Shown one piece after another: positions 32,419-41,080 of a stretch of 56,697 nucleotides of DNA (the stretch's first letter is position 1; every line of letters begins with the position of its first letter). The position numbers and the translations under genes were made by a program. A model generated the notes under the pieces. The model ran no database searches, had not been told where the DNA came from, and saw nothing but the letters and a program-made list of their open reading frames with translations. This DNA comes from Streptomyces tailanensis (lineage in GTDB: Bacteria; Actinomycetota; Actinomycetes; Streptomycetales; Streptomycetaceae). The DNA is taken from assembly GCF_008386495.1 (NCBI RefSeq), contig NZ_VTHJ01000012.1, positions 14,815-71,511 of the forward strand, read 5' to 3'.

Positions 32419-33911
32419 CGCTCGCGCAGCTTGTACTTGAGCACCTTCCGCAGGGTCTCGTTGCGCGGAAGGGCGTCCACCACCTCCAACTGCTCCGGCA
32501 GCTTGTGGACCGACAGCCCTTCCGCGCGCAGATAGGCGGTCACCGCCGACAGGGTCAATTTCCCGGCCCCCGGAGGCTGTTCCACCACCGCGCACACCCG
32601 CTCCCCGCGCACCGCGTCCGGCAGCCCTATCACCGCCACGTCCCGCACGGCGGGATGACGGTGCAGCAGGTCCTCGATCTCCTTCGCGGAGATGTTCTCG
32701 CCCTTGCGGATGATGACGTCCTTGAGGCGACCGGTGAGGACCAGATGGCCGTCCTGCGTGAGATGCCCGAGGTCACCCGTGACAAAGAACCCGTCCGCGT
32801 CGAACGCCGCCGCCGACTGCGCCGGATCCAGATACCCCTGACAGACGGCCTCCCCCTTCAGTCGCACCTCCCCGTCCACGATCCGTATCTCCATCCCCTC
32901 CGGCGGCCGCCCCTCCGTGGTCGCCAGGTTCTCCGCCGAGTCGTCCGGCGCCCCCATCGTGATCATCGGGACCTCGGTCATGCCGTACCCGTGGGTGAGC
33001 CGCACGCCCATCTCACGGACGACGCAGTGGTACAGCTCGGGCGGCTTCGGGGCACCGCCGCCCGCGAGCAGTCGCAGGGAAGGGACGACCGGGACGCCCG
33101 GCTGCTTCCGCTGCTCGGCGAGGAACATGGAGTAGAACGCCGTCGAACCGCCCGCCACCGTCACCCCGTGCGCGCGGTAGCCCTCCAGCGCGTCCGGCAT
33201 GGCGAAGTGCTCGAACAGTACGGCCGGGAAGCCGTACAGCAGGAGCATCACCATGTAGTCGGGGCCGCCGATGTGGGCGTAGGGGAAGGCGATCGAGCCG
33301 ACGTCGTCCTGGGTGAGGCGCAGCGCGTGGGCGAGGCAGGAGCCGCCCGCGATGAGCGAACAGTCCGTGTGGAGGACGCCCTTGGGGTCGGAGGTGGTGC
33401 CCGAGGTCCAGTAGATCCAGCGGACGGAGTTGCCGTCGGCGGGCGGGGCGGGCAGGACGGCCGGGTCGCCGTCCGGCAGTTCGGCGCCGTCGTACGCCTC
33501 GAAGATCCCCCTGGCCCCCAGTCGCCGTGCCATCGCCGTGTGGTCGAAGCCCCGCCACTCGCCGGGTACGGCGAAGAACTCGGCCTTGGACTCCCGCAGC
33601 GCGAAGCCGACCTCGCGGTCGCGGTAGAAGGGGATGACCGGCGACTGTACGGCGCCGAGCCGGGCCAGGGCGAAGGAGAGCAGGACCGTCTCGATACGGG
33701 TGGGCAGCTGCCAGGCGACGACCGTGCCGGGGCGTACGCCCCTGCCGTACAGCCCGGCCGCCACCCGCTCGGCCCGGTCGCGCAGCTCGCCGAAGCCGAG
33801 GGAGCGGTCGTCCTGGAGGAGGGCGGGGCGGTCGGGGGTGAGGTCGGCGCGGCGGGCCAGCAGTTCCCAGAGGGTGCGGGACTCGCTGAGCGCGTGGGCG
33901 GTGTCGTTCAC
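32397..33911 (-). CDS. AMP-dependent acyl-CoA synthetase (cyclohexanecarboxylate/fatty-acid type)
   Basis: The 504-residue ligase has the P-loop IYWTSGTTSDPKGVLHTD (about 168-185), the adenylate motif HGYGMTEVPMI (about 310), TGDLGHLTQDGHL (near 390) and the hinge GRLKDVIIRKGENISAKEIE (near 405), with Lys in the C-terminal RKVLKYKLRE. It activates a carboxylic acid to its CoA thioester. A 15-bp operator shared with other catabolic genes lies 19 bases upstream of its ATG. It is divergent from the amidohydrolase gene, so one regulator may control both. Confidence 0.93.
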   Translation of the reverse strand: MNDTAHALSESRTLWELLARRADLTPDRPALLQDDRSLGFGELRDRAERVAAGLYGRGVRPGTVVAWQLPTRIETVLLSFALARLGAVQSPVIPFYRDREVGFALRESKAEFFAVPGEWRGFDHTAMARRLGARGIFEAYDGAELPDGDPAVLPAPPADGNSVRWIYWTSGTTSDPKGVLHTDCSLIAGGSCLAHALRLTQDDVGSIAFPYAHIGGPDYMVMLLLYGFPAVLFEHFAMPDALEGYRAHGVTVAGGSTAFYSMFLAEQRKQPGVPVVPSLRLLAGGGAPKPPELYHCVVREMGVRLTHGYGMTEVPMITMGAPDDSAENLATTEGRPPEGMEIRIVDGEVRLKGEAVCQGYLDPAQSAAAFDADGFFVTGDLGHLTQDGHLVLTGRLKDVIIRKGENISAKEIEDLLHRHPAVRDVAVIGLPDAVRGERVCAVVEQPPGAGKLTLSAVTAYLRAEGLSVHKLPEQLEVVDALPRNETLRKVLKYKLRERYSGTVK

Positions 33912-33929
33912 GGCGGTCCCCTCGTGCAG

Positions 33930-33944
33930 CTGACGGATAGTCAG
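33930..33944. promoter_or_regulatory. 15-bp palindromic operator, copy A
   Basis: CTGACGGATAGTCAG is a palindrome of the CTGAC-N5-GTCAG type, between the CoA ligase and amidohydrolase genes. The same pattern recurs at five other promoters of this catabolic set. Confidence 0.7.
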
Positions 33945-34018
33945 ATTCTGGGCAGAGCGTAGAGCCGGGCGCCTTGTCGGTCCAGGGGTGCGCCACTAGC
34001 CTGCTTGAGAAGGCTTAC

Positions 34019-34033
34019 CTGACGGCCCATCAG
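34019..34033. promoter_or_regulatory. 15-bp palindromic operator, copy B (one mismatch)
   Basis: CTGACGGCCCATCAG lies 40 bases before the amidohydrolase start. It shares the first half-site exactly and has one change in the second half. Confidence 0.6.
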
Positions 34034-34072
34034 ATAACTGGTCGGACAGCGGACAACCGAGTGGGGGGACCC

Positions 34073-35278
34073 ATGACCGAACTGCCCCGCATCATCAGCG
34101 TCGACGACCATGTGATCGAACCCGCACACCTCTTCGACACCTGGCTGCCGCGGAAGTACCGGGACCGCGGGCCCAGGCCCCTCACCGCCGGGATCGGCGA
34201 GCTCGCGTACGTCGCCGGGAAGTACCAGATCACCATGGACCCGGAGGGCCAGCAGACCGACTGGTGGATCTACGAGGACCTCAAGTTCCCGTACAAGCGC
34301 AACATCGCGGCCGTCGGCTTCGACCGGGACGAGATGACGCTGGAGGGGATCACCAGGGAGCAGATGCGGCGCGGCTGCTGGGACCCGGCCGAGCGGCTGA
34401 AGGACATGGACCTCAACCATGTCGAGGCCTCGCTCTGCTTCCCGACCTTCCCGCGCTTCTGCGGGCAGACCTTCGCCGAGGCGCACGACAAGGAGGTCGC
34501 CCTGGCCTGCGTGCGCGCGTACAACGACTGGATGGTCGAGGAGTGGTGCGGCGACAGCGGCGGCCGGTTGATCCCGCTGTGCCTGATCCCGCTGTGGGAC
34601 ATCGACCTGGCGGTCGAGGAGATCCGGCGGAACGCCGCCCGGGGCGTCCGGGCGGTCACCTTCTCCGAGATCCCCACCTACCTCGGCCTGCCCTCCATCC
34701 ACTCCGGCTACTGGGACCCGTTCTTCGCGGTCTGCCAGGAGACCGGCACGGTCGTCAACATGCACATCGGGTCCAGCTCCCAGATGCCGGCCGCCTCCCC
34801 GGACGCCCCGCCCGCCGTCCAGGCCTCGCTCTCCTTCAACAACGCGATGGCCTCGATGATGGACTTCCTCTTCAGCGGGGTCCTCGTGAAGTTCCCGCTG
34901 CTCAAACTTGCCTACTCCGAAGGACAGATGGGCTGGATCCCGTACGCCCTGGAGCGGGCGGACGACGTGTGGGAGGAGCACCGCGCCTGGGGCGGCGTAC
35001 GGGATCTCATCCCCGAGCCGCCGTCGACGTACTACTACCGGCAGATGTTCTGCTGCTTCTTCCGCGACATGCACGGCGTCGCCTCGCTGGATGTCGTCGG
35101 GCGCGACAACGCGACCTTCGAGACCGATTACCCGCACGTCGACTCGACCTTCCCGCACACCAAGGAAGTCGCCCTCGACCATGTGAAGGGCCTCGACGAC
35201 GAGACGGTCTACAAGCTGATGCGGGGCAACGCGATCCGCATGCTCGACCTCGATCTCGATCGCGGCCAGGACCGCTAG
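34073..35278 (+). CDS. Amidohydrolase family 2 (ACMSD-like) hydrolase
   Basis: This 401-residue metal-dependent protein of the amidohydrolase-2 superfamily has the N-terminal metal motif VDDHVIEPAHLFDTW, a middle MHIGSSSQMPAA histidine and the C-terminal FETDYPHVDSTFPHTKE with the Asp/His of the metal site. Members next to acyl-CoA dehydrogenases and CoA ligases in actinobacteria take part in degradation of cyclic or branched acids. The stop TAG shares its last base with the GTG of the next gene. Confidence 0.9.
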   Translation: MTELPRIISVDDHVIEPAHLFDTWLPRKYRDRGPRPLTAGIGELAYVAGKYQITMDPEGQQTDWWIYEDLKFPYKRNIAAVGFDRDEMTLEGITREQMRRGCWDPAERLKDMDLNHVEASLCFPTFPRFCGQTFAEAHDKEVALACVRAYNDWMVEEWCGDSGGRLIPLCLIPLWDIDLAVEEIRRNAARGVRAVTFSEIPTYLGLPSIHSGYWDPFFAVCQETGTVVNMHIGSSSQMPAASPDAPPAVQASLSFNNAMASMMDFLFSGVLVKFPLLKLAYSEGQMGWIPYALERADDVWEEHRAWGGVRDLIPEPPSTYYYRQMFCCFFRDMHGVASLDVVGRDNATFETDYPHVDSTFPHTKEVALDHVKGLDDETVYKLMRGNAIRMLDLDLDRGQDR

Positions 35279-36408
35279 TGGATCTGTCGTACACGCCCGA
35301 GGAGGAGGCGTTCCGGGCGCGGCTGAGGGCGTGGCTGGCGAAGGTGCTCCCGTCGCTGCCGCCGAAGCCGTCGCCCGACGACTGGCCGGGCCGCAGGGCC
35401 TACGACCTCGGATGGCAGCGGATGCTGTACGACGCCGGGTACGGGGAGGTGCACTGGGACGCGTCGCCGACCGTGCGGCTGATCTTCCTGGAGGAGACGG
35501 AGAACGCCGGGGCGCCCTATGTGGGCGCCAACTTCGTGGGGCTGCTGCACGCCGGGCCGACGATCGCCGCTGAGGGGACCGCCGAGCAGCGGGCGCGGTG
35601 GCTGCCGCCGGTGCTGCGGGGGGAGGAGGTGTGGTGCCAGGGGTTCAGCGAGCCGGAGGCGGGGTCCGATCTGGCGGCGCTGCGCACGCGCGCGTACCGG
35701 GACGGTGACGAGTACGTGGTGACCGGGTCCAAGATCTGGACCTCCCATGCGGAAGTCGCCGACTGGTGCGAGCTGTTGGTACGGACGGATCCCTCTGTGC
35801 CCAAGCACCGCGGGATCTCCTGGCTGGCGATGCGGATGGACGCGCCTGGTGTCACCGTACGGCCGCTGCGGACCCTCGCGGGGTCCACCGAGTTCGCCGA
35901 GGTGTTCCTCGACGAGGTACGGGTTCCCGTCGCCCATCGGGTGGGGGAGGAGAACGACGGCTGGCGGGTGACCATGGTGACCCTGTCGTTCGAGCGTGGG
36001 ACCGCCTTCGTGGGTGAAGTAGTCGCCTGTCGGCGGGTGTTGAGGGCGATCGCACGGGAGGCCCGGGCGTGCGGGCGCTGGGACGATCCCGTCGTCCGGC
36101 GGCGGCTTGGGCGGTTGAACGCCGAGTTCCGGGCGCTGTGGCGGCTCACGCAGTGGAACGTGAGTGAGGCGGAGTCCTCCGGAGGGGTGCCGGGGGTGGG
36201 GGGTTCGGTTTTCAAACTGAGGTACTCGCGCGCGCGGCAGGAGCTTTACGAGGCGGCCGCGGAGGTGTTGGGGGTGCGGGCGTTGGATCTCGGCCAGGGG
36301 TGGGTGGTCGATCGGTTGTCGTCGTTGGCGTACACGATCGCGGCGGGGACGTCGGAGATTCAGCGGAACATTGTGGGTGAGCGGATTTTGGGGTTGCCGA
36401 AAGGGTGA
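35278..36408 (+). CDS. Acyl-CoA dehydrogenase (FadE-type), first of a pair
   Basis: This 376-residue dehydrogenase starts at a GTG overlapping the preceding stop by one base. It has QGFSEPEAGSDLAAL (FAD/substrate), TGSKIWTSHAEVADWCELL and the C-terminal IAAGTSEIQRNIVGERILGLPKG. The C-terminal catalytic glutamate position is Ala (A-A-G-T); the SFERGTAF glutamate on helix G may serve instead. It is followed by a shorter acyl-CoA dehydrogenase, the arrangement of heterotetrameric alpha2beta2 FadE enzymes in steroid and related catabolism. Confidence 0.92.
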   Translation: MDLSYTPEEEAFRARLRAWLAKVLPSLPPKPSPDDWPGRRAYDLGWQRMLYDAGYGEVHWDASPTVRLIFLEETENAGAPYVGANFVGLLHAGPTIAAEGTAEQRARWLPPVLRGEEVWCQGFSEPEAGSDLAALRTRAYRDGDEYVVTGSKIWTSHAEVADWCELLVRTDPSVPKHRGISWLAMRMDAPGVTVRPLRTLAGSTEFAEVFLDEVRVPVAHRVGEENDGWRVTMVTLSFERGTAFVGEVVACRRVLRAIAREARACGRWDDPVVRRRLGRLNAEFRALWRLTQWNVSEAESSGGVPGVGGSVFKLRYSRARQELYEAAAEVLGVRALDLGQGWVVDRLSSLAYTIAAGTSEIQRNIVGERILGLPKG

Positions 36409-36435
36409 CGACGGGCTGAGGGGCGGCTCTCGATT

Positions 36436-37317
36436 ATGCGTTTTCAACTCACCGAAGATCAGCGGGCGTTGCGGGATGGCGTACGGGGGCTGCTGACGCG
36501 CCGCTTTGGGGCTGAGGCGCTGCGGGCTGCTGTTGAACAGCCAGGGCTGGACCGGAAGTTGTGGCGGGAGCTGGGGGCCGCCGGGTTCTTTTCGTTGCGG
36601 TTGCCCGAGGTTGAGGGTGGGGTCGGGCTCGGGCTGCCGGAGGCCGTGTTGGTGTTTGAGGAGGCGGGGCGGGCTTTGTTGCCCGGGCCGTTGGTTGCGA
36701 CGCATCTGGCGGCGGGGGATGTGCCCGGGGCGGCCGACGGGGAGGCCGTGGTGACCGCTGTGGGGGGCGGGGGGCTCGTGGAGTGGCTGGACGCGGCGGA
36801 CGTGGTGCGGGGGGATGCGACGGGGGCTGTGCCGATGCGGTCGGTGGATCCGCTGACTCCCTTGTGGCGGGTGCCGCCCCACTCGGTGGTGGAGCCCGAT
36901 CCGGTCTTTCTGCTGCTCACCGCCGCCGAGCAGCTCGGTACGGCCGGACGGACGTGTGAGGCTGCGGTGCAACACGCGCGGACTCGTGGGCAGTTCGGGC
37001 GGCCCATCGGGGCGTTTCAGGCGGTCAAGCATCTGTGTGCGGAGCTGTTGGTGCGGGTGGAGGTGGCGCGGGCGGCGGTGTACGCGGCGGCCGTGACCGC
37101 CGACCCGGTGGACATCGCGGCGGCGCGGCTGCTGGCCGACGAGGCGGCCGTGCGGGGGGCGCGTGACTGCCTTCAGGTGTACGGCGGAATGGGGTTCACC
37201 TGGGAGGCCGACGTACATCTGGGTTTGAAACGGGCATGGGTACGGGCGGAACGTGGCGGATTGCACACGGAGAGTGAGAAGTTGCTGGCGGGGGAACTGT
37301 TGATCGAGGCCGGCTGA
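36436..37317 (+). CDS. Acyl-CoA dehydrogenase, short partner subunit
   Basis: At 293 residues this is shorter than a normal acyl-CoA dehydrogenase. It keeps the N-terminal helices (MRFQLTEDQRALRDGVRGLL) and the C-terminal helical domain (RTRGQFGRPIGAFQAVKHLC, CLQVYGGMGFTWEADVHLGL), but the middle beta-domain is largely reduced. Short partners of this kind combine with a full-length neighbour in actinobacterial FadE heterotetramers, where each subunit contributes part of the active site. It lies 27 bases after the first subunit gene. Confidence 0.88.
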   Translation: MRFQLTEDQRALRDGVRGLLTRRFGAEALRAAVEQPGLDRKLWRELGAAGFFSLRLPEVEGGVGLGLPEAVLVFEEAGRALLPGPLVATHLAAGDVPGAADGEAVVTAVGGGGLVEWLDAADVVRGDATGAVPMRSVDPLTPLWRVPPHSVVEPDPVFLLLTAAEQLGTAGRTCEAAVQHARTRGQFGRPIGAFQAVKHLCAELLVRVEVARAAVYAAAVTADPVDIAAARLLADEAAVRGARDCLQVYGGMGFTWEADVHLGLKRAWVRAERGGLHTESEKLLAGELLIEAG

Positions 37318-37831
37318 CCGGTGCTGACCTGGGTGGGCGCGAAAGGTGTGGCGGAGCCGCTGTTCAATGTCGCGGAACGTGGCATACCGGAATTACCGAG
37401 CGTTGATACCGGGTTGTGTCCTAGGTGTGACTTGTCACGGCCTGGAGTCGGAGCCCCACTCCGGTACCTTCTGGGGGATGCGAGCGGTCCCGAGGTCGAG
37501 CCAACCCGGTGTTGCCCCTGTGGTGGCCCCGGATCCGGCGATGCGCGCCGCTGGTGAAATGGGCCGGAGGCGTATCGCTCCGGCCTGTTCGACTCCCGGC
37601 GATGAGCGTCGCACAGTATGCCGCATGCGTACTCCTTCGCGCTGGAATATGCCCGAAGCGCTTGTTGGGGTGACTGTACGTCAACCATGCTGTCTTGTAA
37701 GGGAATCACGTTCCGTGATCCCGGTGCCGATGGTGTCGGCGGCGGTGGCGTCGACCGGGCAGAAGATGACCACGATCGTGGCCCCGCGGGGGTGCGTGGC
37801 GATGTGTCCGCCGATTCGGATGGTGTGAGCG
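37318..37831. other. Gene-poor stretch before the RsbW-like gene
   Basis: Several overlapping frames are open, the longest at 37346-37828 on the plus strand, but none shows a recognisable family. A small palindrome GTGACTTGTCAC occurs at 37427-37438. It is probably the upstream region of the HATPase gene. Confidence 0.45.
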
Positions 37832-38290
37832 GTGCAGGTGCTTCAAGTGCAGCTGGAGATCCGGCCCGACCCCGCGGAGGTGGGTCGCGCCCGGAGATGG
37901 GCCCGTTCACGGCTCGCCGGGTCCGGGATCAGGGCGGATGAGCCGCTGGCCGAGACGCTGACCCTGCTCGTCTCCGAGTTGGCCACCAATGCGGTCGTCC
38001 ACACCGGGCGGCCGGCGATGCTGCGGTTGCTGATGTGCGGGCTGCGGGACGGGTCCATCGGGACGGTTCGGCTGGAGGTCGTTGACACAAGTGCGTGTCC
38101 GCCTACGCCGCGGTGTGCGGAGGGCGACGAGACCGATGGGCGCGGGCTCGCCCTTGTCGAAGGGCTCGCCGATCGGTGGGGGTGGAGTCCCGAGGGGGTC
38201 GGCAAGCGGATCTGGTGTGAGCTGGATCGGGTTGCGGTGACCGGGGTGGGTGCGGTGGCGCGCGGCGGGTTGGCGTACGGGGTCGTCTAG
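37832..38290 (+). CDS. RsbW-like ATP-binding protein (HATPase_c, anti-sigma type)
   Basis: This 152-residue single-domain GHKL ATPase has the N-box LVSELATNAVVHTG (about 50-63), a central EVVDTSACPP strand and the G-box-like DGRGLALVEGLADRWG (about 100-115). Such small proteins are abundant in Streptomyces and act as anti-sigma kinases or related partner-switching proteins. The start GTG 37832 is 12 bases after the end of an unassigned open frame. The target is not evident. Confidence 0.88.
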   Translation: MQVLQVQLEIRPDPAEVGRARRWARSRLAGSGIRADEPLAETLTLLVSELATNAVVHTGRPAMLRLLMCGLRDGSIGTVRLEVVDTSACPPTPRCAEGDETDGRGLALVEGLADRWGWSPEGVGKRIWCELDRVAVTGVGAVARGGLAYGVV

Positions 38291-38833
38291 GGCTGAGGTT
38301 TCCGGTTGCCCGGCGGTGATGCCGGGCGGGGGGCGGGTCCGCTGCTCGGCGGTTGCGAGGTGCCGCTGCGCCCACCCTCCCCCATTCTCGGCTTCTCCCC
38401 CACTCTCGACTTCGCTCGAGCGGGAGGGACCCCCATGAGCGGGAGGTGCCCCCACCGCCCCAGCGGCACGATTGCCCGCGCGGGGGCTGCGCTGTGGCGG
38501 CGCATAGGGGCATGGGCTGGGCCTTGTGAAGGGGGCGGTGCTGACGTGCGCCGGACCGTGCTTCCGTACGCGGCGCCGTAGCGTCGGCCCCGAGGGGCCA
38601 ACCCCCGAACGGGTGTTGACGTGGCCTGTCCGTTTGATCACGCTTGTGTTCATCGATTCGCCGTGAGGGGACGACGAGGGATTCGGTGACGGAAACCCTC
38701 GACGAGTGTGGGTCGTGTTTCGGCGTCGGCTCCCCACTGGGCCCGGGGGGCAGGGCGGGTACGCCGAAGCCGGATGGCGGCGCGCGGTGCCGTGCTCGGG
38801 GCGGGCAGCGGCGCGCCGCCAGCCGACCCAAGC
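38291..38833. other. Gap holding an inverted R1 copy; otherwise nothing recognised
   Basis: The R1 copy occupies 38360-38469 with its extended flank at about 38311-38359. The remainder to the cyclase gene end shows no gene I can support. Confidence 0.5.
38360..38469 (-). repeat. R1 repeat element, copy 2 (inverted)
   Basis: This 110-bp element is the reverse complement of the copies at 28.3 and 40.9 kb, with ends GTGCCGCTG and CAGCGGCAC. Its flank GCAACCGCCGAGCAGCGGAC (on the minus strand) also matches the flank of copy 1, so these two copies share a longer ancestor. Confidence 0.85.
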
Positions 38834-39787
38834 TCAGAGGATGGCCACCGGGGCCACCGGCGTGCCCGTGCCGCCGACGAACGGTTCGGGCATCGCCGAC
38901 AGCAGGAACGCGTAGCGCCCGGTTTCTCCACAGGCTGTGGACAACTCCTCCAGGTTCCAGTTCTGGCCTTGCGGCATGCCCATCTCGACCAGGTCGAGCG
39001 CGTGCACCGGCAGCCACAGGTCCTCGATCTCCGGCGGGAAGATCTCGAAGGTCAGGGTGTCATTGGCGACGGCGGCGACATCGCGTGCGTGGAACCACTC
39101 CGGGGTGCGCAGGGAGAGCCCGGGGGACGGGTAGGCGTACGCGTGTCTGTCGCCGGCGAGGTAGAGCTGGATCTGGCCCGTGCGGACGAGGACGATGTCG
39201 CCGGCCCGGACCCGGATGCCCGCCAACTCCTCGGCTGCCTCCAGGTCTTCGGGGGTGACCGCGTGGTCACCGGGCAGACGGCCGTCGGCGGTGCCTCGGC
39301 TGCCCAACGCGCGCGGGATGTCCAGGAGTACGCCGCGCGAGACGATGTGCCGGGCCTTGTCGATCCCGGCGAAGGTGGCGCCGGCGTGCGGGGTGATGGT
39401 GGTCGCCGGGCGGCCGTTGTAGACGCGGCCCGAGTGGGAGACATGGGCGAGGGCGTCCCAGTGGGTGGCCGCCTGGAGTCCCATGGTCACGGCGTCGTCG
39501 CTGCAGGCGACCGTACCCGGGCCGAAGATCTCCTGGTTGATCTGCACCATGGCGTGCAGGGGGTTCACACGGCCCGGGATCATCCCCGTCTGCACGCCGT
39601 CGTGCTGGAGGGGGAGGGCGAGCGGGATCCGGCGGCCGGAGCGGACGCAGGACGCCGCCTCGCGTACGACCTCGTCGGTGATCAGGTTGAGCGCGCCGAT
39701 CTCGTCGTCCGCTCCCCAACGGCCCCAGTTGTTCACACGCTTGGCGATGTCGGTGAACGCGGTGAAGTCGGTGGGTGACGGTGACAT
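38834..39787 (-). CDS. Cyclase family protein (kynurenine formamidase-like hydrolase)
   Basis: This 317-residue protein has the metal-binding motif region AATHWDALAHVSHSGRVYNG (His, Asp, His) of the cyclase/KynB superfamily, an N-terminal RVNNWGRWGADDEIGALNLI typical of its larger actinobacterial members, and EIFPPEIEDLWLPVHALDLV. It probably hydrolyses a cyclic amide, lactone or ring diketone. It is divergent from the SDR gene, and a shared 15-bp operator lies between them. Confidence 0.9.
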   Translation of the reverse strand: MSPSPTDFTAFTDIAKRVNNWGRWGADDEIGALNLITDEVVREAASCVRSGRRIPLALPLQHDGVQTGMIPGRVNPLHAMVQINQEIFGPGTVACSDDAVTMGLQAATHWDALAHVSHSGRVYNGRPATTITPHAGATFAGIDKARHIVSRGVLLDIPRALGSRGTADGRLPGDHAVTPEDLEAAEELAGIRVRAGDIVLVRTGQIQLYLAGDRHAYAYPSPGLSLRTPEWFHARDVAAVANDTLTFEIFPPEIEDLWLPVHALDLVEMGMPQGQNWNLEELSTACGETGRYAFLLSAMPEPFVGGTGTPVAPVAIL

Positions 39788-39851
39788 CGGTCCTCCCCGG
39801 GGCTTGTGTGGGTGTATCTGACGGGTCGTAGAATCGCCATGCGCTTCAAAT

Positions 39852-39866
39852 CTAACGGTCCGTCAG
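39852..39866. promoter_or_regulatory. 15-bp palindromic operator, copy C
   Basis: CTAACGGTCCGTCAG (one mismatch) lies between the cyclase gene and the divergent SDR gene, 27 bases before the SDR GTG. Confidence 0.6.
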
Positions 39867-39893
39867 AAACCGCGATGAGGGGAAGGGGCCGGA

Positions 39894-40805
39894 GTGGGAA
39901 ACTTCTTGGCAGGCAAGGTCGTCGCCATCACGGGCGCGGGGCGGGGGATCGGCCGCGCGGTCGCCCTCGGCGCGGCGGCCGAGGGGGCGCGGGTCGTCGT
40001 CAACGACTACGGGGTCTCCGTCGACGGCTCCGAGCCGACCAGCTCCGTCGCCGAGGCGGTGGTGAAGGAGATCGAGGCCGCCGGGGGCGAGGCGGTCGCC
40101 GTCGCCGACGACATCTCCACGATGGCGGGTGGGCAGCGGGTCGTGGACGCGGCGCTCGCCTCGTACGGGCGGATCGACGGGGTGGTGTGCGTCGCCGGGA
40201 TCCTGCGCGAGCGGATGCTGTTCAACATGTCCGAGGAGGAGTGGGATCCGGTCGTCGCCACGCATCTGAAGGGGACGTTCACCGTGTTCCGGGCCGCTTC
40301 GGCTGTGATGCGGAAGCAGCGGGCGGGGACCTTGATCGGGTTCACCAGCGGCAACCATCAGGGGTCCGTTTCGCAGGCCAACTACAGCGCGGCGAAGGGT
40401 GGCGTCATCTCGCTGGTGCGGAGCGCTGCGCTGGGCCTGCATCGGTATGGGGTGACCGCGAATGCCGTCGCGCCCGTTGCCCGTACGCGGATGTCCGCGG
40501 GGGTGCCGGTCGAGTTGACGGAGATCGGTGAGCCGGAGGATGTGGCCGCGCTCGTGGTGTATCTGCTGTCGGATCGGGCTCGGGAGGAGCGGATCACCGG
40601 GCAGGTGTACACGGTTGCGGGGCCGAAGATCGCGGTTTGGGCGCAGCCGCGGGAGCTGCGCTCGGCGTACGCCGATGGGGGGTGGACTCCGGAGAGGGTC
40701 GCGGAGGTTTTGCCGGGGGCGGTGGGGGTGGATCCGATGCCGATGTTGGAGCGGGTGTCGGAGATGGCCCGTGCGGCGGCGTCCGGGGAACGGCCGAACG
40801 CCTAG
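39894..40805 (+). CDS. Short-chain dehydrogenase/reductase
   Basis: This 303-residue SDR has the cofactor motif ITGAGRGIGRAVAL (about 10-23), VCVAGILRERML (NAG-like), the catalytic SGN...YSAAKG Ser/Tyr/Lys set, and a long C-terminal extension from about 245. It resembles actinobacterial hydroxyacyl-CoA or hydroxysteroid dehydrogenases of catabolic clusters (IpdF-like). GTG start. Confidence 0.9.
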   Translation: MGNFLAGKVVAITGAGRGIGRAVALGAAAEGARVVVNDYGVSVDGSEPTSSVAEAVVKEIEAAGGEAVAVADDISTMAGGQRVVDAALASYGRIDGVVCVAGILRERMLFNMSEEEWDPVVATHLKGTFTVFRAASAVMRKQRAGTLIGFTSGNHQGSVSQANYSAAKGGVISLVRSAALGLHRYGVTANAVAPVARTRMSAGVPVELTEIGEPEDVAALVVYLLSDRAREERITGQVYTVAGPKIAVWAQPRELRSAYADGGWTPERVAEVLPGAVGVDPMPMLERVSEMARAAASGERPNA

Positions 40806-40870
40806 TAGCTCGGGGGTGCGGGTGATTCGGCGACTGCGGGTGGTGTGTGGCTGGTCGCGCCGGCCTAGGG
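40806..40870. repeat. GC-rich intergenic repeat (family R2), truncated copy f
   Basis: CGACTGCGGGTGGTGTGTGG CTGGTCGCGCC directly follows the SDR stop. It lacks the second hairpin half present in copy e. Confidence 0.5.
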
Positions 40871-40917
40871 GGTGGGGCACAGGTCGCCTATGTATCTCGC
40901 CCTGGCTGCGGGCAGTT

Positions 40918-41027
40918 GTGCCGCTGGGGCGATGGGGGCACCTCCCGCTCATGGGGGTCCCTCCCGCTCGAGCGAAGTCGAGAGTGGGGGAGAAGCCGAG
41001 AGTGGGGGAGGGTGGGCGCAGCGGCAC
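40918..41027 (+). repeat. R1 repeat element, copy 3
   Basis: This 110-bp element is nearly identical to copy 1, with ends GTGCCGCTG and CAGCGGCAC. The flank after the right end (CCTGCCAGCGCCGG) differs from copies 1 and 2, so the inverted repeats mark real element ends here. Confidence 0.85.
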
Positions 41028-41080
41028 CCTGCCAGCGCCGGTAAGCACTCATTTCGGTCGGCCAACCTAGGGCGGCAACT

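Noticed and set aside
37346..37828. A 160-residue plus-strand frame before the RsbW-like gene
   Set aside because: No family signature, no ribosome site, and it looks like GC-driven openness.
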